A stretch of 64,000 bases of DNA, from positions 1 through 64,000 of the forward strand of contig JAFGOZ010000699.1 of NCBI GenBank assembly GCA_016926235.1, in the 5' to 3' direction. The notes under the pieces are model-generated. The model saw nothing but the letters and a program-made list of their open reading frames with translations. It did not search any database and was not told the DNA's origin. The position numbers and the translations under genes were made by a program. This DNA comes from Bacteroidales bacterium (GTDB taxonomy: Bacteria; Bacteroidota; Bacteroidia; Bacteroidales; UBA10428). Each line of letters opens with the position of its first letter. Position 1 is the stretch's first letter. This document shows, one piece after another, positions 63,541 to 64,000 of the stretch.

Positions 63541-63562
63541 CTAAAATATTTTTATATCTTTG
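63531..63562 (+). promoter_or_regulatory. Promoter of the PspC-domain gene
   Basis: TTG (63531-63533), then 21 nt, then TATCTTTG (63555-63562) fit the Bacteroidota consensus well. Transcription would start near 63569, about 12 nt before the ATG. Confidence 0.6.
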
Positions 63563-63580
63563 TATAAAAAAGTACAAGAT

Positions 63581-64000
63581 ATGAAAAAGACACAAACAGT
63601 TAATATTGGAGGTATAGCATTTATACTGGATGAAGATGCGTTCATATTGTTATCAAAATACCTTGATTCTATTGAAAAACAATATCTTAATAAAGATGAA
63701 CAGGCAGAGATAATGGAAGATATTGAAGCCCGGATAGCCGAATTATTTAAAGCAGAATTAAAAAATGCTTCCCAGGTTATTACCATCCGTGAAGTTGAAA
63801 AAGTAATGAATATCATTGGAAATCCAATTGAATTTAATACAGAAGAAAATTCTTACAAAAAAAAGGAACCTTCCTATTCACAAAAGAGATTGTACAGAGA
63901 CCCTGATAACAGAATACTGGGAGGAGTTTGCAGTGGACTGGGAGATTATTTTAATATCGATCCGCTGATCATCCGGGTTTTATTCCTGGTTGCCTTTTTA
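63581..64000 (+). CDS. PspC domain protein (3' end outside window)
   Basis: The first 140 residues are visible. The N-terminal part (MKKTQTVNIGGIAFILDED, then EIMEDIEARIAELF and VITIREVEKVMNIIGNP) is the helical cap seen before PspC domains in Bacteroidota. The PspC domain begins at about residue 107 (LYRDPDNRILGGVCSGLGDY) and enters its first membrane helix at the window edge. PspC proteins take part in envelope stress responses. A candidate operator overlaps its promoter, suggesting repression, most likely by a PadR-type regulator located elsewhere. Confidence 0.88.
   Translation, partial: MKKTQTVNIGGIAFILDEDAFILLSKYLDSIEKQYLNKDEQAEIMEDIEARIAELFKAELKNASQVITIREVEKVMNIIGNPIEFNTEENSYKKKEPSYSQKRLYRDPDNRILGGVCSGLGDYFNIDPLIIRVLFLVAFL

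Larger units (their letters stand above)
63174..63580. other. Intergenic region with MITE and operator-promoter
   Basis: About 400 bp without a gene. 63174-63325 is AT-rich and shows nothing definite, 63326-63455 is the second MITE copy, and 63520-63580 holds the operator and promoter of the PspC-domain gene. A PadR gene, the common upstream partner of PspC genes in this phylum, is absent here. Confidence 0.6.

Overview
The window reads as chromosomal DNA of a member of the Bacteroidota, most likely class Bacteroidia. The evidence is the content: a type IX secretion system (T9SS) component (PorZ) and several proteins ending in T9SS type A sorting domains, a GldB-type lipoprotein, a MurF-alanine racemase fusion, a DUF2723 membrane glycosyltransferase, ribosomal protein bTHX, DUF1573 proteins, AT-rich spacers, and promoters that fit the Bacteroidota TTG-N19-21-TAnnTTTG pattern. 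No rRNA, tRNA, CRISPR array or transposase gene was seen.

Layout. 1-4905 (minus) is the 5' part of a giant secreted adhesin that runs off the left edge; its visible end is a tandem array of exactly 84-residue HYR-like domains. 5390-11865 (minus) holds recO, porZ and the cluster lpdA-pfkA-rdgB. 12000-31282 (minus) is a 19-kb block of cell-surface genes. In transcription order these are two paralogous phage-fibre-like proteins with C-terminal S74 chaperone domains, a 1715-residue twelve-repeat T9SS adhesin, a strong terminator, a beta-propeller/SpoIIE-type membrane phosphatase, and a gingipain-like C25 peptidase with two CUB domains. 31705-33892 (minus) carries DUF1573-meaB. 34087-38976 (plus) is an operon of a TolB-propeller/outer-membrane barrel protein, a half-size TauE/SafE protein and an M20 amidohydrolase, followed by a lone ferredoxin gene with its own terminator. 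39280-43642 holds gldB, a PorT-like barrel, nadE and a Crp/Fnr regulator. 43646-48564 (minus) is tdk, the murF-alr fusion and a GT2-GT4 double glycosyltransferase. 48986-50318 (plus) is a conserved unknown plus rsmI. Then come a Cys-rich secreted protein, a minimal ABC pair, a 970-bp repeat-rich gene desert, and an outer-membrane protein whose stop codon is provided by a MITE. The right end (plus) holds DUF2723, a polysaccharide deacetylase, an RDD protein, bTHX (minus), a Prc-type S41 protease with a partner, a second MITE copy, and the start of a PspC-domain gene.

The dominant theme is building and decorating the cell surface. T9SS cargo (the peptidase, the 12-repeat adhesin, the Cys-rich protein and probably the left-edge adhesin) sits in the same window as PorZ, a component of the machine that attaches such cargo. 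The most interesting candidate for an undescribed system is the co-directional block 17106-31282. There two S74 fibre proteins, a giant repeat adhesin and a sensor-phosphatase are packed with spacings of 0, 6 and 71 bases. The clearest mobile signal is a 130-bp inverted-repeat element present at 53570 and 63326, with TA target duplications and 3 differences between copies.
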